A DNA stretch of 64,000 nucleotides from Cydia pomonella (lineage: Eukaryota; Arthropoda; Insecta; Lepidoptera; Tortricidae): NCBI RefSeq assembly GCF_033807575.1, contig NC_084715.1, forward strand, positions 11,457,349 through 11,521,348, given 5' to 3'. A program made the position numbers and the translations under genes. Shown in pieces: positions 45,363 to 57,167 of this stretch; positions within the stretch are counted from its first letter, which is position 1; each line of letters begins with the position of its first letter. The notes below the pieces were generated by a model that was not told the DNA's origin, searched no databases, and saw nothing but the letters and a program-made list of their open reading frames with translations.

Positions 45363-48300
45363 ATGGACGTTGATGCAACGGAGGCCCAGTTGCAAGTCCG
45401 ATTCGTTACTAAACAAGAACAGTAAGTACACACGTTCAACAAAACAATTTTTGCCGGTCTGGTAGCTTCATTACTTCTGTAATGTTCCATGTGCATATTA
45501 TATTTTCTGTTTCAGATATGCAGTTCCCGACAGTCCCTACGCCATACAAAGCAACGTGCAAACTGCAGACCTCAACACATTGGTTAATGCCCTGCTCAAA
45601 GAAGCTGACGGCTCAGTAAAGACAGTTGAATTCGATTTCTTAGTGTGCGGGGAACTCTTGTGCTCGCCTCTTGGTGACCATCTTCAAGAGAAGGGTGTAT
45701 CTACAGAACAGACTTTAGAAGTTGAGTATCTGGAGAGATTCCCAGCACCAAGCCCACAGGACTGTTTGATGCATGATGATTGGGTTTCTGCAGTGCAGGC
45801 CCATGGAAATTGGTAAGATATATCTAATATAGCTTTTGAGTGCTGCTTTAAAGTTATTTTCGATACCCAAGTTCACAGTCATACTGATTATGGTGAAAAT
45901 GTTATTGTGTTCGCACCATAGTGCCAAAACAAAAGGTATATATTAAAACCAAATTAGTACGACTGTGATCTAGGGTATTGTTTTGTAAAAGAAGCCATTT
46001 CCAAAGAAAAAAACTAGATTGAAATCTCACATAGACTCTGACCATGTTAACTTAGTGTTAAGAATGCATACAAATACCTTTAAGCTCCATACTCTATAAA
46101 CACTTTGCATGAAAACTTAGCATGGTCTGACTCTAGCACAAAAACAAAACAGTCAAGTCAAGTCTGGCCTCCATGGCCACTGGATAAAGATTGTAAACTA
46201 GTTTTTTCCTTTTTATTAAATTATGTTTGTAGTTAAGAAATCTTCAGTGTCAGTATTTAGGTATGAATATGGTATTTTAAAAAGGCTCTCAGAACAATAT
46301 TCATCAGGAGTATTTTTATGTTGTACATTCCAGGATCCTATCAGGCAGCTATGACAACAGTCTGCACATTTGGACCACCAAAGGGCAGCACAAGCTAGCT
46401 ATACCAGGTCACACATCTCCAATCAAAGCGGTCTCTTGGGTATCTGTTAATGGTGATCAGGCAGTTTTTGCTAGGTAAGAGGCATTAATGAAATAATAAT
46501 CAATATTCAGGAAAAGATTACCATGCTTAATGCGGCATTGGGTTTTAGGACCTGATAAAGTTCTTGCCTCGGTCGTTATGCAGGGCTCATTTCAGTTAGT
46601 CTCTTTGTCTAAAATTTATTGTTAATTTTTATTTTTTTTTATTTTGGTTAGTAAACCTGTAAGTTGTCTGAAAATAAACACATTTTATTTTATTTATTTA
46701 TTTTAGTAAGATAATTTTATGAAGAGAGACCTTTCATGGACAGATAAGTTGCACAACTGAATGATTTTTCCAATATATTTACTGCACATATTGCTAGTAC
46801 AAGAATGGCAGGAAGCATAAATTAATCATAACTGCATTTCTGGATATTTTTATATTTCTATTTTATTTTTAAAATCGACGAGGGGCGCGGGGGGTGTGGC
46901 GGCTCAACGAGGGGGGGGCGGGTTTAGGGTCGGCAACGCGCATGTAACTCCTCTGGAGTCGCAGGCGTACATAGGCTTCAGAGACTGCTCACCATCAGGC
47001 GGGCCATATGCTTGTTTGCCACCGACTTAGTATACATTTTTTATAAAAAGAATATTTAAAAGTTATATGAACATCACATCCTTATTCCTAGTATACTTTT
47101 TGATCTGATGCTGCATACAACTTTCCAATAAGGGCGGTCAGAAGTATAATCTACTACGTTTATTTGAAGGGTAAGGGTCTCTTCATTCAAAAACACATTT
47201 GAAAAATAAGTCACTGCAAATATGTAACAACTATATGGCACATAATTATGATCATTTACATTATTTTGGTTTCATAAGTTCTATATTTAAAAAGCGTTTT
47301 TTCAATCAATGAACAAGACCTTATTGCCTAGCGAAATATTAAGATAGCAAGGCCTTTATTATATCAATATTTAAGAGATTGCCTGTACAAATAACTTCAT
47401 TGTATTAATATTATTTCTAGCGGTTCCCATGACCAATCAGCCATGCTGTGGGTGTGGAATGTGTCCAACAACTCCGTGGACTGTGTGGTGACGTGCCGGG
47501 GACACGAGAAGGGAGTGGAGAGCTTGTCTGTGTCCGCAGATGCCTCCAGACTGGCGACTGGCAGCTGGGACACTAATATATGCTTATGGAGCGCTAGTGA
47601 GTAAATATTTGTAATCTGACTTTTATAAAACAATATCTAGAAATAGATAAGGAAAAATAGTGTTATTTATATCACATCCCAAATTTAACTAACGTAAAAG
47701 TAAATACGTAAAAAAAATCGGACCCAAGAGTATATAAAAATGTCCATCACACAATATTTTACGAGTTCATTTTTTTCTTAAAACTTAAAAATATTATGTA
47801 TAAAAAGGTTGAGTTTACCTTCTTATAGGTTTGCCAGTATTCTACGAGTATATAACTATTTTCTGTATTTTAATCCAAATTTAAGGGCAAGTAAATTTGA
47901 GGACTAACGGGAGTATAGTTAATTTTCATCTTAAATTAAAAAAAAAAAGTTTTACTTCAGATACACCACATCCACACATTCACATTACTCCACATTCACC
48001 CACATAGATTTAGATTATATAAATAACTTCTAAATTCATTTGGTTAATAGGTCTTTCTGATGAAGACAATGTACCAGCCAAGAAGAGGAGCAAATCCGAC
48101 CGTGGACAAGATCATGGAAATACACGGGTAAGTTTAACACTGTGTTTAAATTTAACCAGACTACTGCAACTATTATCGGCCCAATGATCACACAGACAAT
48201 ATTTATTGACCAAAAAATATTAGTCTAATAGAATGTGTTTGCACAATATAATTTGTAAGGGTCGTTTTTGAGAAATTGTCAGGTAAATGTCATTCCCGCT

Positions 48301-51168
48301 TTGTATCCCTATTCACTCCACCATCCCCGTTCACCCCGGTGACGGTGCCATTAAATACATATTTTACGACCTTCATTGATTTCTCAGGAGCCACTGACAA
48401 CGTTAAAAGGGCACCGCGAGGCGGTGTCCGGCGTGCAGTGGATGGACTACAACACGGTCCTGTCCAGCGGCTGGGACCACCTGCTCAAGATATGGGACTG
48501 CGAGCTGAATGGCATCAAACAGGAAATCGCTGGTAAGTGTATTTTCTTCACACAAATGGACTCACTCACATTTAGAGTTGCAAGTTTTAAGTAATTATCT
48601 GAGGATACAGGTTTTTCTTTACATTGAAAATTTACAGTGACGATGTGACTGTCTCCGGAAACCTGTTGTAAACAGTTGGACCTATTATGTGGGTCACCTT
48701 ATTAGACCTTGCAAGTCTACGTTTTACTGGGAGAAGTTGTTTAGGGTTCCGTATCGTGCAGGCTGAGTCGGCGCGTTTTTTATATAGAGTCAGGTATAGG
48801 TCAGTCTAAAGTACGCTTTCGCGGAGGAATCCTGGCTTACCTGCGCCACACACCGCACGGTTCACTAATATGCCTACATTAAAGAATGAATAGCCGGATC
48901 CACACAGAGCGAGCATACGCGCGAGGCAATTTCCTCACACACAAACCGGCCAGTGTAGACGTACCTCGGACGGTTTGCGTGTGAGGAAATTGCCTCGCAC
49001 GTACGTGCTTGCTCGCTCGCTCTGTGTGGACCCTCTTAATTACTTTTACGTTCTATGCGCTGCTTATAAAACTTATAAAAATAAATAAATAGAGCTTTTA
49101 CGTTTTTGGTTTTAGACTCCTGTGTAAAATACTTTGATGCTATTTGGGTTCGATATTAGTATGTACAGTTTCTGCCTAAGAGCTGAAGAGTTGCGACATG
49201 AGGTAGTATCACTACTGGGACTTAATATTGATATTAAGCTGATTTCGTTCGCACACATACTTATTTGGTTTGAGCCATTGACCGATCGCCTTCAAGTTAT
49301 GAATATATATGACTTCGAGTATGTGTGATACACCTAAACGTGACGAAATCGGCATGTTATAAAATTATAGTATCGCTCCAGCGATTTCACCTTTGCCAAT
49401 CTTTTAACTCTATGTAATTCCTGCATATGGCTGTAGTCTGACTAAAATGTATATTTCAGGCAACAAAGCATTTTTCGACGTAGACTGGTCTCCGCTCAGC
49501 AACGCCATGATAACCGCCTCCGCAGACAGACACGTCCGTCTTTATGATCCAAGATCTCAAGGTAACGTCGGAATAATTTTTTAGAGTAGTTACAGCTTCC
49601 TACAGTTGACGTGCACTCTTTTCGCGTCTAAGTTGGGCATCTTGTGGCCGAAATAGAAAACAAACAGGGACCTGTTGTAAATTGATTAATAAGTTTTTGC
49701 CAAAAAATAAATTTTTGGTACAAGCTTTTTTGCTGACTGTATTTTTATTTCCACAGGCAACGAATACTCATAGAGACAATTATAACAACCCCAAACACAA
49801 TTCATTTGCGTTGTTTTATCACAGAGTTCCCAAGGTCACCTCCTGTCACCATCATTAGATCAGTTCCATGTCATCATACTTTTACAGATTTACATATGTA
49901 TGTAAAAAATCTGCTCAATCGGAAATCGGGAAGTGGGTCAAATTTTGCCTCCAAGATTTGACCCACAGTATCATACTAACCGGGCAAGTTAAAGTATAGC
50001 AAATATCTTCCCGATTATGAGCCTCGTTCTAGTACAGTAAAAAATCTGCTCAATCGGAAATCGGGAAGTGGGTCAAATTTAGCCTCCAAGATTTGACCCA
50101 CAGTATCATACTAACCGGGCAAGTTAAAGTATAGCAAATATCTTCCCGATTATGAGCCTCGTTCTAGTACAAAAGTGTGAATGACTCATATTAACCACTT
50201 TAACCAGAGTATATTTTGTACACAAGCATAAGCTTACTAACTTTTGCTTTTGCAAAAAATAACTTAAAATTAAAATACCGTTACAGAAAGCATAGTAAAG
50301 ACGACGTTCACGTCACACACGGGATGGGTGCAGTCAGTGCGCTGGTCGAAGACACGGGACACGCTGTTCCTTAGCGCCGGCTGCGACGGACAAGTCAAGC
50401 TGTGGGAGACTAGAAGGTTTGTTTATTCTCAAAGTTTTTACGAAGGCCATAAAGCCACATTTTGCGCGTTCGTTTGGTTTTGGAGAAGTACACTCAGTAC
50501 TCAGTGGAAGATCCTTATCGCCAGCTACTTACGACGGACAAATCTAGTTGTTTCCACTATCCGTAAACCAAACTGAAAAGAGTAAAAAATATGGATGGTA
50601 ATATGATCTCGGTCGTCAGTTTGCGTCAGGCGAAGTTAGTCCAGTGGTCGCAGAAGCGAGACATGCTGTTGCTTAGCATCGGATGCGACGGACAAGTCAT
50701 ACTCTAGGAGACTAGGTTTCGTCATTGTCAACTTTATCACAGACGTCATAGAGTTAAATTTTGCATGTTTCTTTAACGGGTACAGTCAGCGAGTTGGTCG
50801 AAGATTCAAGACACTGTGTCTGAACACCAACACAAGACAAGCGGTGGGAGAAGCTGTTTGAACTTTATCACAAATGCCATTGAGTCGATTATTACGTGTT
50901 CTTTTAAACACCGTGTACGACGGTCAATTCAATATGTCGACACTACAAGGTTTGTTATATCCTATTATAATATTATAAACGTGAAAGTATTGGTGACAAC
51001 AGATTAAGTTTAGTTATATATTCCAGCCCCCGCACCCCGCTATACGAGCTGAGCGGTCACGAAGACAAAGTCCTCTGCTGCGACTGGTCCGTGCCGTCCC
51101 TGCTCGTCAGTGGCTCCTGCGACAACACGCTCAGGATATTCAAGGCCAAGACCGCTCTGAACGCGTAA
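45363..51168 (+). CDS. WDR12: WDR12 homologue (Ytm1), PeBoW complex ribosome-biogenesis protein, 9 exons
   Basis: Exons: 45363-45421, 45516-45812, 46334-46474, 47421-47596, 48051-48127, 48388-48532, 49460-49561, 50287-50416, 51027-51168. Phases agree at every GT/AG junction and give 422 residues, matching the usual length of about 420. The N-terminus (QLQVRFVTKQEQYAVPDSPY) is the ubiquitin-like NLE domain, followed by seven WD repeats, for example WILSGSYDNSLHIWTT, GSWDTNICLWS, SADRHVRLYDPRS and LISGS-type SGSCDNTLRIF at the end. A basic linker with AKKRSKSDR lies after the third repeat. In the family, WDR12 joins Pes1 and Bop1 for 27S/32S pre-rRNA processing, and the NLE domain docks on the MIDAS of Rea1/MDN1 for release. 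Intron 8 holds decayed copies of exon 8. Confidence 0.95.
46893..47036 (+). repeat. SINE/LINE-tail-like repeat, second copy, WDR12 intron 3
   Basis: GGGTCGGCAACGCGCATGTA, CTCCTCTGGAGTCGCAGGC and GTTTGCCACCGACTTAGTAT as in 3595-3893, with a T-rich remainder after it. It is the 3' part only. Confidence 0.65.
48891..49038. repeat. MITE family 6 (copy 2) in WDR12 intron 6
   Basis: TAGCCGGATCCACACAGAGC and GCTCTGTGTGGACC form the ends. It shares GAGGCAATTTCCTCAC and GGCCAGTGTAGACGT with 39534-39675. The two copies lie in two neighbouring ribosome-biogenesis genes. Confidence 0.75.
49680..50000 (+). repeat. Dispersed repeat, family 4 (copy 2), WDR12 intron 7
   Basis: Matches 27850-28110 in block order (TTTTTGGTACAAG, GAGACAATTATAAC, TTTGCGTTGTTTTATCAC, TTCCATGTCATCATA). 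Continues into the tandem duplication beginning at 49902. Confidence 0.6.
49902..50171. repeat. 135-bp tandem duplication with hairpin units, WDR12 intron 7
   Basis: Units 49902-50036 and 50037-50171 differ by about one base (TTTTGCC versus TTTAGCC). Each unit can fold: GTGGGTCAAAT pairs with ATTTGACCCAC, and AATCGGGAAG with CTTCCCGATT. Recent local duplication. Confidence 0.9.
50600..50965 (+). pseudogene. Two decayed copies of WDR12 exon 8 in intron 8
   Basis: After the real exon (50287-50416) and its flank, a second copy at ~50625-50780 keeps AGACATGCTGTTGCTTAGC, TGCGACGGACAAGTCA and GAGACTAGGTTT but reads TAG in place of the Trp codon in the KLWET region. A third, weaker copy at ~50780-50965 keeps GGTACAGTCAGCGAG, TTGGTCGAAGA and a last ACTACAAGGTTTG. 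Both retain a possible GT donor but cannot be translated in frame. The intron flank after each copy (TTTATCACA..., GTTCTTT) is also repeated, so whole exon-plus-intron segments were duplicated. Confidence 0.82.
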
Positions 51169-52660
51169 ACTATACCCAATGTTACAAGAGTACACTGAAA
51201 AAGGTATGATTTAACCCTTCTAACGCCAAGGCCATCACGTGCTGCTAGCACCGAATCGTAAGCGACGACAATAACGTCAGTTTCTGCTGTAATTTTAATC
51301 AGGCCGTCAATTGTGGTTCGTACAGTCGGCCCTATGAAGTGCCCCGGCTTATGAAATGTGACGCGAGGGAATTAAAATTAAACTCAACTTATAGACCGCG
51401 GACTAGGCGCAAATTTCGTCAGCCATCGCCTCCCAATTGATATTTTGTCTAGATCAGGGGTGGCCAACTTGATTAGACCCAAGATCTCCTGTTTACTAAC
51501 GAAACCCTGTGCGATCTACCAATTACATACTTCTTGAAACCTTAAATGAAACTGGTCTACGTATTTATATTTTTTGCCTTGCCACGATCGACTGGACTAA
51601 TCGATCGCGATCGACCTGTTGGTCACCCCTGGTCTAGATGTTATCATGAATTAAGAAAATAACCAGCCGGTTGTATCGCGGTGGAAGTGGCAAGTCAGTC
51701 GGTCAGCTGATCACGTAAACATGTAAAAAAACAAATGTTTTTCAGTCATCGCCTGCCGATTGATACTTTGATAGTTTAGATACTATTATGAATTAAGAAA
51801 AAAACAGCATCTTAACAATCTTCTGACAACGTTACAGTCGGGACGCGATGACTAAATTTATGCATTTTTTTATGTGTTTCGATGGCTGCCATTCGTCAAC
51901 CCACCAACGTAGCGGCAGCTGACATCCACGAGAATTCACCCTTAACCAATTTACTAGTTTTCGTCCTCGCGGTCTAAAATGTGTTTCGTGTGCCTACATT
52001 TTCATACAATTCGACACCTGTTAACTGCCAATGTAGCACATGCTGTCGTGAGGCCTGAGTGTACATAGGATTAATTAACCTTTTGAACGCCAGACGGCGA
52101 AGGAATATGCCCCGGATGCCAGGCGATCGCGATTATTTAAGCCAAATTGAGCTTTACGGAGTCCCGCGTAAGTTTGCATTGGCGAAGATGTGGGCTGTTG
52201 CCGTCATGGCGACTCCGGGAAGACTCCGACGTCTGTGGCTGTCAAAAGGTTAATGATGTTTTTGACCAAGTTGTAGGCGTAACATACGGCGTTGAAAGGG
52301 TTAACATTCTCCACAATATAATTATTATTTCCAATTGAATGTTAAAGTTTTTTGTGTACTCTTAAATTAGCAATGGCGAAATATTCATTCAATTGCGGTG
52401 TCGGTTTAAAACGGGACTGCTATAATTCCACATAAATTTATTCATAAAATGCGTTTGTCAAAATTAGTAACTTTCCGATTTTCTTTAGGATATTTCCATG
52501 TATGTATTTTACAGCTTCATGCTGACGGTGTTCATAAGCTAGGTTAGGATAATGATTCTGACTAAACAATATTGTCCACTAAATAAATAGTATAAATGTA
52601 AGTCCGGATCCTTGACTGTTAGTAGGGTGGGCGTGTCAGAGCGTCACGAAATAAAATGAT
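51169..52660 (+). other. WDR12 3' UTR and downstream DNA
   Basis: No second gene is supported. AATAAA motifs on + occur near 52582 and 52650, close to where minus-strand AATAAA motifs begin (52681 onward), so the two convergent transcripts probably end near 52.6-52.7 kb. It includes a hAT MITE (51455-51631) and a pair of related segments (51419-51662 and 51744-51806). Confidence 0.5.
51455..51631. mobile_element. hAT-type MITE with perfect 8-bp target duplication
   Basis: Ends CAGGGGTGGCCAAC and GTTGGTCACCCCTG are inverted copies; the flanks GTCTAGAT (51447-51454) and GTCTAGAT (51632-51639) are identical. 177 bp, containing GATCTCC/GATCGCGATCGACC. An insertion-free relative of the target is present at 51744-51806. 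Confidence 0.92.
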
Positions 52661-55600
52661 TAACTAAATTTGGTTTCGCTTGTTTTATTCAATCACTTGC
52701 TCTTACAAAATATGTTCAATGCAAAGGAACATGACTCGTCACAATAAAACATGCTTCTTAGTACCATTTTGTTTTATTTATATATTATTTTAGTTTCCAT
52801 TCAGCATAACTATAAATAATGCGGGTCACATAAAATGCTCATAGCACAATATAGAAACTTGCAAACACTTTGTAACAAAATAGATACATAACTTTCCTCT
52901 GTCTTTTCTCTGAGAGAAATGCTTACTATTATCATAGTTATGCCAAACCTCACGTCATAACACAACGAAGCAACATGTTCCTTAAAAATATTCTTTCTTA
53001 CCAACAATTTCATTTCTTTTTTTTTACATTTTATGAAGTTTTATTTTCGCTTTTCGTATTTCTAGACTACCTAACTAAATTTTTAACTAAACTATGCTAC
53101 TGTCTAGACTAGTCTGCCGGGTAGAACACCACACTATAATAATACACATTGGACAAATACAATCGTATCGACACTTCAGACAGATTTTTTTGATTAACTT
53201 TTCTTTCTTTACACTTAGTCAACTACATAACAAAAGAGGTGAAAGCAAACGTAGTTGAACGGAAACTTAGTCGACGTGTTCGCTAATTCTCCGAGACTTA
53301 CGCTACGGCGCGCGCGGCGGGCGCCGCTTCAGTCCATTCAAATTAAATTATTTAATAAACTAACAAAGGAAACTACCCTAGAGGGGCGCCGCGCCGCGCA
53401 CGCCCGAACATATATTAAGCTAGGGCTCTATTCTATCTATCTTAGCGTCGAAACATTTCTTGCTATTCTATCTATCTATAGTTAAGCCTAGACCTACAAC
53501 TAGCCCTCTGTCGCCGCCCTCTACCCCGCTAGTCGCGCTCTCTTACATTATACTTACGTTTAAGAACATTTACTTACACGAGCTAAGAGTTCGATCTATT
53601 CACCGACATGGTATTTCTTCAAGTTTTGGTTTTATTAATTGGTTCCCCAATACCTAACATCGTTTGTGCTCTTTGTTCTGATAGTTCCTCTGCCTATACA
53701 TAACAAATGATCCGCAATCTGCAATACACCTTAAGTAAAGTACTTATCATATCACACATGTCAGAATGTTGAAGTGAGTTAACTAGGAACATCTACGATT
53801 TCATCCTCGAGTTCGATTTTACTCCATGTGTGGAAATGCAACGATTAGACAGCCACATTATCTTCTATTAGCCTTTAATACAAAACTTTTAAACGTCTTC
53901 TTTACATTAAGTCTACGTTTATGATTACGGTAAGTTCTCTATTACCTGTAAAAATATTGTGTAAAGCACAGTGACGCCACTGCAGTATGTCTCTGAACAT
54001 CATTACTTTAAAGGAAGCTGAAGGCACTACCATCAAATTAAGTTATTGCTTCAATGGAAGGAAAGCATTAGAAAAATAATTTCATGCTAAAATATTCTAT
54101 ATATCGACGACGGGTAGTTCACGAAGGTTCTTGTCACTATGTCATATAAAAGTAAAGGGAGTGGATATATTCTAATAGTTTATACTTTACCACCGGGGAG
54201 ACATCGTGGAATGAAAGTAAACCCTATATCTAGAACAGGAAAACAACCTTACGCACATTACATTACACACCTACTTCGAATCAATCACGGTGCACGAAAA
54301 TGAATAATAAAATTAGGCGAATCGAGTCGGGTTATATCATATACGTTGACATCAATTTTAAATGCAAAGTTTAGCGGAAATACCTATCGGAAGACTGCAA
54401 TTACAGGAAGCCACAGTGTACGTCAACACTAAACAACCCAATACACGCAACATCTACTTAACTAAGTACCACGACTCGCACGGTACTACATTGCACTTTA
54501 TGGTTATTCAAATTTCACAAGAAGTAAAGGCGGTTTCTTAGTCAGTTCCATTAATTTGGCTCGATCAGAAATTATACGCACATAACACTGATCTACGGAG
54601 TATTATGGTTTGAATGTAACACTAATAAAAATCTCACTTTCCGTTAGCCTTTGTGATGTGAGTTGAGTTGTACGAACCGATATGAGGGTAGTAGTGAGTG
54701 AGGCAGTCAGCTGTGACGGCGGCCGCGCAGCGCGCTCCGGCCGTCGCTTGGCGGAACATTACAAGTTCAGCCGTTTACAGGAAACCAGGAAACGAAACAA
54801 ATACAGATCTACTTATTCGTTCAAAATCTACGTAATTCATTCAAAACCTGCTGCCAGCTAGTCTCTCTGTTCCTGTATTGTTTATCAAAAGTCGGAGATT
54901 TACAGGTTTTGAATAAAGAGGTCACGCTTAATCGTCTGTTAAAATACAGTTAATATATCAAACATTTAACTAGTCTTCAGTCCCTGAGTTGTATAAATAT
55001 TTCCTACTTCTTACTCGACTTTAATGATTTGTATACGTTGGTTCTGATGAAACTCTTGACGTGCCAAAATAGAATTAAACAGTTGCGATATAGTAGGCTT
55101 TTACTCGTACCCATCAACAATGTATATACATATCCATGTATAATTTATATATATTCAATATAAAAATATCAAATTTCATATAAAGTCATAAAGTGTACCC
55201 AAAACCTACGTGATGGTACAAAAAGTGTTCGTTTACACCAAAACGATGCTTATACTTTGGATTTCAAATCCGATACATTTTATAATGTGGAAATCAATCG
55301 TGGAATTTTGTTTGGAGTTCTCTACTGGAATGTGCCGACCGCCTACAAAATAACAACTACAGTTGAATTAGTACATGATTCTCAAAAAAGGATCACTCTA
55401 TCACGTATTCGAACATGAGTTTCCGACGACGTACAAAAATGTGTATAGACGCGTAAAATGTATATATAGACTACATACAACTGCTTATTGCTAGTTCGCG
55501 GCAGCAGGTGCAAGCGAGCTCTTGGCTCCGCCGGCCAGCGCATCAGTACGCGCGAGTACAGTACATATAAATTAATTCAGTCTGTTCTGGGTTTGGCAAC

Positions 55601-57167
55601 GACGTCGTATTTGAAAAGTACGTATTTTGAATTAATATAGTTATCCTTTATACTTACTATTGTCTACGGCGAGAAATTAAGAATGAAAAACTAAGCAGAC
55701 CTTAAATTGCTTATGATAAAAGGCGAAAAGTACACACCTAGTTGTGGCGTAGTGAACGTTGTGATGAATTAGAACCGGGTAGGTAAGAGTGGGATGGTCG
55801 TCGTGCCATCCTTGTCGAGGGTTTGCCGAGATCGAGAGGCACATAGTTTCATTAGCGTCTACTTATTACATTCTCGTAATTAACACAAACATTAATCTTT
55901 AAAGTTAGGTAAGTATTGCGATCCTTGGAAGACTGCACCGGTATATGAATGTTTTAAGGTACATAATACTGTATAATAGGCAGGAATAGTGCCACTTTTA
56001 AAATAAAATATTAAAGCACCATGCCAAACATTAATAACTGTCGAAAATTTTGATAGAGCAAATCCTACCAAGTGATTAAGATAATATTCATGGAACTGTA
56101 TAAAGAAACTTTGAAAGAAATAACACCGAACGAAATAAAACTAGCAGAGACTAAGAGCCCCCGCGAGTGTTTGCTCTATCACAATTTCATCTCTAGCCAC
56201 CGTCCCTCTGTCCAACTACGACTTGACATCATAAACGTTTTTTTTTTCAACTGTATTTTAAAAATACTTAGCTTTGAAGATTCTAAATCTTCGGCATTAT
56301 TATCGTACAAAACCTATTCGGTGTTTCCACCCTTCTTAGCCAATACACACATAACTTTCTTTAACAATGGTACTCTTTACAATACATCGTCCGTAGACGT
56401 ACTAACACTTTTGATTCCACATGATATGACCTTTTCATCCTCCTATCCAACCTCTTGCAGATATTGCTTTCCTACTGCTCCGATGTGAACGGTTACATAC
56501 ACTATCCGCTAATCGCAAACAAATAATACCTCCTCGCAGTCACGAGACTCGTCATATACGGATTGCACGGTTTCTTGTGATTCTGATTTACATCCGATTT
56601 ACAAACAGTCCGGCTATCTTACATATTCAAATATGACACTGCGTTAAAAATAGGATTGTGAATAATGCCCGCCCAGAGGACATGTCTTAATTTAAAAGTT
56701 CATCATGAAATTATACTATGCTAAAATAAATACCTAACTATCTTAAATAATCTTGTCAACATGTTCAAAACCTCCGCCTAAAATCTTAAATTTGAAATTT
56801 CATAAAACAATAATAAAATTATAATGTAAAAACACATTTAAAAATTGCAGCTATATCTATACATCAAATCCTCTCGTCGAGCCGTCAAAAGACCTCATCA
56901 AAACATCACAGCGAATCGAACGATAGCACGAAGCTGAGAGGATGCCGGGCCGGGCGCCGCCATCAAATAAATACGAGAGACCAACTCCCAAGTACAAGTC
57001 AGGCTTAACAACTAGAAAAAGCGCCGGCGACGCGAGTCGCGCGAGCGGAGCTTTCGATGAAGTCTATAACGGCCGCAAATTAAAACTAAAACAAATTAAC
57101 ATTGTAAAAAGTCACAGTTGCTTTGATTTTTGGCTCGTGTACAGCACGGATTGTCAGCATGTCGGGT
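52661..57167 (-). other. Probable long 3' UTR of shep
   Basis: 4.5 kb downstream of the shep stop with no transposon, no repeat and no supported ORF, unlike the rest of the window. AATAAA on the minus strand appears near 52681, 52770 and 53036. The freedom from repeats suggests constraint, and long 3' UTRs are usual for neuronal RNA-binding proteins. No splice sites or transcripts can be verified here. Confidence 0.45.

Noticed and set aside
56072..56488. 138-codon frame on + in the presumed shep 3' UTR
   Set aside because: Antisense to the likely UTR, low-complexity composition, no recognisable domain.
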